Below, in pieces: positions 54,140 through 64,000 of a stretch of DNA of 64,000 bases. Numbering within the stretch: the first letter of the stretch is position 1; every line of letters starts with the position of its first letter. This DNA comes from Sterolibacterium sp964500605 (lineage in GTDB: Bacteria > Pseudomonadota > Gammaproteobacteria > Burkholderiales > Rhodocyclaceae): NCBI GenBank assembly GCA_964500605.1, contig CAZCOS010000001.1, positions 108,562 through 172,561 of the forward strand, given 5' to 3'. Made by a program: the position numbers and the translations under genes. The notes beneath the pieces are model-generated. The model had not been told where the DNA came from. It did not search any database and saw nothing but the letters and a program-made list of their open reading frames with translations.

Positions 54140-56374
54140 ATGACAGACTCCACCTTCTCCAGCCGGCTTTTCAACGGAAGCATTCCCCGAGGCGATTTCT
54201 GGGGCGGGCTGGCAGCCATGCTGGTCGCCCTACCTTCGGCCATTGCCTTCGGCGTCACCATCTTCGGAGTCATCGGCCCGGCCCAGGCTGCAACCGGTGC
54301 GCTGGCCGGGATGATTGGTGCGGCCGTCATCGGCATCGTCGCCGCCGTTTTCGGGGGAACCGACCGCCTCATCAGCGCGCCCTGCGCCCCGGCAGCGGCC
54401 GTTCTGACCGCCTTCGCCCTCGAACTAACCCGCCAGGGGCTGGCTCCCGAGCTCATCATCTTGCTTCTGACCCTTCTGGGCATCCTGACAGGACTCATGC
54501 AGCTCCTGTTCGGCTTCTTCAACATGGGCCGAATCATCAACTACATTCCCTATCCCGTTGCCAGCGGTTATCTCAGTGGGGTAGGGCTCATCATCATCAC
54601 CAGCCAGCTCCCCCGCCTGCTAGGCGTGCCCAAGGAAAAAACCTTTTGGCTTTCCCTCATCGAACCCTGGAACTGGGACCTGCGCAGCCTCACCATCGGC
54701 ATCGTCACCCTTCTCGTCAGCCTGCTCGCACCGCGCTTCACCCGCAAAGTGCCGGGCATCATCCTCGGCATCCTGGGCGGCGTACTCTGCTATTTCACCT
54801 TCGCCCTGGATGACGCTGCCCTGCTTCAGCTGGAAAACAACCCGCTCGTTCTCGGCTCCCTCAGCGCGGCCACCGAAGGCCACCTTTCTGCCCTCACCGA
54901 CCGCTGGCGCGACATGGGCGAACTGCACCTTTCACAAGTCATCGGCCTGCTGGGCAATGCACTGACACTGGCCGTCCTTCTTTCCATCGACACCCTGAAA
55001 ACCAGCGTCATGCTCGACCAGATGACCCGCAGTCGCCACGACGCTAACCGCGAGCTGATCGCGCAAGGTTTAGGCAATGTGGCCGCGACCGCACTGGGCG
55101 GCATCCCCGGCTCGGGAACATCCGGTCCAACACTCATCAATCTTGCAGGCGGCGGACAAACCCGTTTATCCGGCGTCATCGAAGGGCTGCTCTCCCTCAT
55201 TGCCGCCCTGCTGCTCGCTTCCTTCCTTGCCTGGCTGCCTGTGGCCACACTGGCGGCCCTGCTGCTCATGATCGGCATCCGCATGATCGACCGCGAGCCG
55301 CTGCGTTTCATCGAATCCAATGCCACGGTGCTCGACTTCGCCGTCGTAATCGCCGTCGTCCTGGTCGCCCTGAATTTTGGCCTGATTGCTGCAACCGGTA
55401 TCGGCGTCGCCCTCGCCATCCTCCTCTTCGTCCGTGAACAAACCAACAGCTCCGTCATTCATCACAAAATCTACGCCAACCAGACTTCCTCCACATGGCA
55501 CCGCCACGAATCCGAACGCCAGATCCTCGCCCGAAAAGGCGATCAGGCCGTCATTTTCGAATTGCAAGGCAGCCTCTTCTTCGGGACAACCCGCAAGCTC
55601 TATCTGCAAATCGAACCTGAGCTAGCCAAACGCACTTATCTAATCCTCGATTTCCGCCGGGTGCAATCCGTCGATGTCACCGCCGTCCAGATGCTGCGCA
55701 ATATCCGCGACATTCTTCAGGAACAGGGCGGCACGCTCCTCCTGAGCAGCCTCTCCCAACGCCTGCCCAATGGCCGCAACCTTCAAAAGTTCCTCACCCA
55801 GACCGGCGTCTTTGAACCCGGCGCCGATGGCAGTCTGTCCGTCCTGCAATTCCGCGAGCTTGATGAAGCCCTGGAGTGGGTGGAAGACCGGCTTCTGGGC
55901 GAGCACGCGCTACCTGATGAAGAAGAAACGCCCATGCTTCTGCAGGAAATGGAGCTCTTCCACAAACGCAAGGACGAAACCCTGCGCGACCTCGAAAGCC
56001 GCATGACACAGCGTCATTACAAGGCTGGCGAACCGATTTACACCCAGGGTGAGCCCGGAAACGAAGTCTTCTGGATCCGACGCGGTGCCGTCCGCATTTT
56101 CGCGCCGCTCGGTGCTGGCCGCATGCGTCACGTCGCCAGTTTCGGGCGTGGCGATTTTTTCGGCAGCCTGGCCTTTCTCGACAACAACCCACATGACAAC
56201 GACGCCATCGCGCTGACCGATACTGACGTCTATGCCCTCTCCCGCGAACAGTTCTATGCCATCGCCGATGAACACAAAAAGCTGGCCCTCAACCTCGTCA
56301 TGGCCCTTGCTCGCGCACTCTCTCTCCGGCTGCGCCATGCCGAAAGCGAGCTGATCCTCCTCAGGGAGTATTGA
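54140..56374 (+). CDS. SulP-family anion transporter with STAS and cyclic-nucleotide-binding-like domains
   Basis: Transporter of 744 residues. A SulP/SLC26 membrane domain (about 15-430) is followed by a STAS domain (about 465-565) and a cNMP-binding-like domain (about 615-735). In the latter the phosphate-binding cassette reads GDFFGSLAFLDNNPHDNDA; the Glu and Arg used by CRP to bind cAMP are replaced by Ser and Asp, so nucleotide binding is doubtful. Substrate (sulfate, bicarbonate, dicarboxylate) cannot be told. Start at 54140; a 7-codon longer frame overlaps gspB. The end overlaps the convergent Gx-transporter gene by 14 bases. Confidence 0.9.
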   Translation: MTDSTFSSRLFNGSIPRGDFWGGLAAMLVALPSAIAFGVTIFGVIGPAQAATGALAGMIGAAVIGIVAAVFGGTDRLISAPCAPAAAVLTAFALELTRQGLAPELIILLLTLLGILTGLMQLLFGFFNMGRIINYIPYPVASGYLSGVGLIIITSQLPRLLGVPKEKTFWLSLIEPWNWDLRSLTIGIVTLLVSLLAPRFTRKVPGIILGILGGVLCYFTFALDDAALLQLENNPLVLGSLSAATEGHLSALTDRWRDMGELHLSQVIGLLGNALTLAVLLSIDTLKTSVMLDQMTRSRHDANRELIAQGLGNVAATALGGIPGSGTSGPTLINLAGGGQTRLSGVIEGLLSLIAALLLASFLAWLPVATLAALLLMIGIRMIDREPLRFIESNATVLDFAVVIAVVLVALNFGLIAATGIGVALAILLFVREQTNSSVIHHKIYANQTSSTWHRHESERQILARKGDQAVIFELQGSLFFGTTRKLYLQIEPELAKRTYLILDFRRVQSVDVTAVQMLRNIRDILQEQGGTLLLSSLSQRLPNGRNLQKFLTQTGVFEPGADGSLSVLQFRELDEALEWVEDRLLGEHALPDEEETPMLLQEMELFHKRKDETLRDLESRMTQRHYKAGEPIYTQGEPGNEVFWIRRGAVRIFAPLGAGRMRHVASFGRGDFFGSLAFLDNNPHDNDAIALTDTDVYALSREQFYAIADEHKKLALNLVMALARALSLRLRHAESELILLREY

Positions 56375-56885
56375 CCGCCAGCAAACGGGCTGCTGCCAGG
56401 CCATTGACCAGCCCGAAGACCAGTGCCGCCAGGGCAAAGACAGGAGCCAGATAAAACACTCCGTCATGAGGCACCAGCCAGAGCCGGGCCAACAAAAGCT
56501 GTCCGGCAATATGGGCAAAAGCTGCAAACATGCTCTGGCTCACGGGGCCAAACCACCGGGCAGGCAGGTGCATGGCCAAACCCAGCGCAAGCAGACTAAA
56601 GAGCGAACCCGTCAGACTGAGGAAAAAACCCGGTGCGAGAAATTGCCCCAGCACGAGGCTGCCCGCCAGCACGCGCAGCAAGCTCACCCACACTGCATCC
56701 TGCCAGCCATGTCGCGCAAGAACCACCAGAGTGATGATATTGGCCAGCCCCGGCTTGACTCCCGGCAAGGGACTGGGAATGGCGGCCTCGACAACGGAAA
56801 GGGCAATGGCCGCAGCCGCATACCGGGCAATGCGATGATCGTCTGCCGTGGGATACAGCAGCAGCGTCCGGGGCAAATCAGCCAT
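56361..56885 (-). CDS. Gx transporter family membrane protein
   Basis: Integral membrane protein of 174 residues (about five helices) of the Gx-transporter family, annotated in many genomes as heptaprenyl diphosphate synthase component I. The signature PSPLPGVKPGLANIITLV is near the N-terminus. Such proteins often accompany a NusG-like or electron-transport partner; none is seen here. The start at 56885 overlaps the TetR stop by 8 bases, so it is co-transcribed with the regulator. A longer frame to 56990 lies inside tetR and is rejected. Confidence 0.75.
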   Translation of the reverse strand: MADLPRTLLLYPTADDHRIARYAAAAIALSVVEAAIPSPLPGVKPGLANIITLVVLARHGWQDAVWVSLLRVLAGSLVLGQFLAPGFFLSLTGSLFSLLALGLAMHLPARWFGPVSQSMFAAFAHIAGQLLLARLWLVPHDGVFYLAPVFALAALVFGLVNGLAAARLLAVNTP

Positions 56886-57525
56886 GAAGCGGGAACATTT
56901 CACCACGCAGGAGTTGCTGAAAGGCTTTGAGCGATTCATCGAAAGAAGTTTCATCGACGAGCTTGCCCTGAAGAAAGGCCAGACTGGCAAAGGAGATGAG
57001 GATCACGTTCATTGCCGCATCGATATTGACCTCCTGCCCCAGCTCACCCCGGCTCTTCGCACGCTTGAGCAAGTTCCGGAAAAAAACGGGAAAAGCCTCT
57101 GCATCTTCGCGTGCCAGCCAGTCCAGATCCTTGTTCCGCTGAATTTCCAGTGCAGAAGCCGAAGCAAAGTTCATCATCCCCGGCCGCTCACGCGCCACCT
57201 CGAAAGCCCGCTCCAGCCCCAGACAAAGCTGATCCACACAACGCGCCTGCGGAAACTCCTCCACAACCTGATGGTAAGCCGCGATCAGCCTCTGATTGGC
57301 ATCCTGCAAGGCCGCCCGATACAAAGCTGCCTTGGAATCGAAGTAGTGATACAGCGAACCGCTGGTCACATCGGCCCGGCGGGCGATTTCACGGTTGCTC
57401 GCCGCCGCATAACCCAGCTCGGCAAAACACAGCGTGGCCGCATCGAGGATTTTCTTTCGAGTCGCAACGGCGACATCCACACCCACGGGACGTCCAGCCT
57501 TACGAGGTTGATTTGAGATTTTCAT
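56878..57525 (-). CDS. TetR-family transcriptional regulator
   Basis: Regulator of 215 residues. The N-terminal HTH (about 14-64) carries ATLCFAELGYAAASNREIARRADVTSGSLYHYF, a typical TetR helix-turn-helix; a longer ligand-binding domain follows (about 70-215). A Lys/Arg/Gly-rich leader (MKISNQPRKAGRPVG) precedes the HTH. The start at 57525 is preferred over 57561 because the operator at 57558-57581 would otherwise fall in the coding sequence. It faces the NRPS across about 340 bases and is co-transcribed with the Gx transporter. Ligand unknown. Confidence 0.9.
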   Translation of the reverse strand: MKISNQPRKAGRPVGVDVAVATRKKILDAATLCFAELGYAAASNREIARRADVTSGSLYHYFDSKAALYRAALQDANQRLIAAYHQVVEEFPQARCVDQLCLGLERAFEVARERPGMMNFASASALEIQRNKDLDWLAREDAEAFPVFFRNLLKRAKSRGELGQEVNIDAAMNVILISFASLAFLQGKLVDETSFDESLKAFQQLLRGEMFPLHG

Positions 57526-57557
57526 CGCCCGAATTAAGACCCATCCCCGCCATTCTG

Positions 57558-57581
57558 TCAATTAACTGGCCGGTTGATTGA
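57558..57581. promoter_or_regulatory. Palindromic operator, probably for the adjacent TetR
   Basis: A 24-base dyad, centred on GGCC, with arms TCAATTAACTGG and CCGGTTGATTGA that pair at 10 of 12 positions. It lies 32 bases upstream of the tetR ATG, where it could cover the tetR promoter; such a position is usual for TetR autoregulation. It is about 115 bases upstream of the NRPS candidate promoter, so control of the NRPS by the same site is possible but not shown. Confidence 0.6.
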
Positions 57582-57692
57582 AAAGGATAAAGTCATGAAT
57601 CACTGAAAACCCTGTTAGCAATAAACGAAAACTGAAAAGTGTGGCGTATGCCCACTTCGCAGTAAAAATGACAGTCGTTTTTTTTGATCCTT

Positions 57693-57701
57693 TGCTATAG
57701 T
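57693..57701 (+). promoter_or_regulatory. Candidate extended -10 promoter upstream of the NRPS
   Basis: TGC-TATAGT is an extended -10 element (5 of 6 to TATAAT plus TG), preceded by a T8 run and no good -35. It would leave a leader of about 160 bases before the NRPS ATG. The rest of the 340-base gap between tetR and the NRPS (57526-57865) contains the operator listed above and otherwise no recognisable gene. Confidence 0.35.
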
Positions 57702-57865
57702 CGCCCGTTGCGCTCTGCCTCGACCCGTTTCCATTCCAGGCAGGACACCCCGGAAATCCGCCAATACGGCAGCCACGAAAAGCAGCGAACACGCTCCACG
57801 CATCGCACATCGCACATACCTCCACCAGTGAAAACCGAATCAGGGAAGGTCTGACCGGCACGGCC

Positions 57866-64000
<6,135 letters not shown>

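Overview
The window (64 kb, GC-rich) looks like chromosomal DNA of a betaproteobacterium. This rests on gene content and order rather than a database match: an flhDC master regulator pair, the ybeZ-ybeY-ybeX-lnt block, glyQ-glyS-gmhB-plsC-ygjP in a row, and a Bcp/ArnDAC envelope cluster. I cannot name a genus. No rRNA, tRNA or CRISPR array was seen.

Layout. 1-1.8 kb: tail of an unrecognised protein, rpiA, and a periplasmic Spy/CpxP-like protein. 2.2-8.2 kb (minus strand): arnC, a free-standing ArnA formyltransferase, a free-standing ArnA dehydrogenase/decarboxylase, arnD, a Bcp-type peroxiredoxin and a PIN-PhoH protein; the arn genes serve aminoarabinose modification of lipid A. 8.4-9.3 kb: a DUF6929-like gene, followed by copy A of a dispersed repeat. 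9.7-15.1 kb (plus): ybeZ, ybeY, ybeX, lnt, an acetyltransferase-like membrane protein and a TonB-like protein. 15.4-25.0 kb (minus): a tightly coupled tripartite drug-efflux operon with two RND pumps (MdtABC/MuxABC type) plus an outer-membrane lipoprotein, ending in a Nudix hydrolase.

25.3-29.3 kb (plus): flhD, flhC, then a two-gene unit of a free-standing metOD1-domain protein coupled to a PAS-PAS-GGDEF-EAL enzyme. 29.4-33.3 kb (minus): purL. 33.5-46.4 kb (plus): a complete Pel exopolysaccharide operon, pelA-(pelB in two genes)-pelC-pelD-pelE-pelF-pelG, with a c-di-GMP-binding type PelD. Motility control, c-di-GMP turnover and Pel production therefore sit within about 21 kb, which suggests a motile-to-sessile neighbourhood. 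The pel operon is followed by repeat copy B fused to a truncated ISAs1-type transposase.

47-56.4 kb (plus): glyQS with a good intrinsic terminator, gmhB, plsC, a YgjP-type metalloprotease, gspA/gspB and a SulP transporter with STAS and degenerate cyclic-nucleotide domains. 56.4-57.5 kb (minus): a Gx-type transporter and a TetR regulator with a clear palindromic operator upstream. 57.9-64 kb (plus): the 5' part of a nonribosomal peptide synthetase that runs off the window, C-A-T-C-A. Its adenylation signatures, read by eye, match glycine (module 1) and threonine (module 2). The NRPS and its product are the strongest candidate for something undescribed here. The metOD1/c-di-GMP pair, the split PelB, the mosaic pelA and the dispersed repeat also deserve attention.
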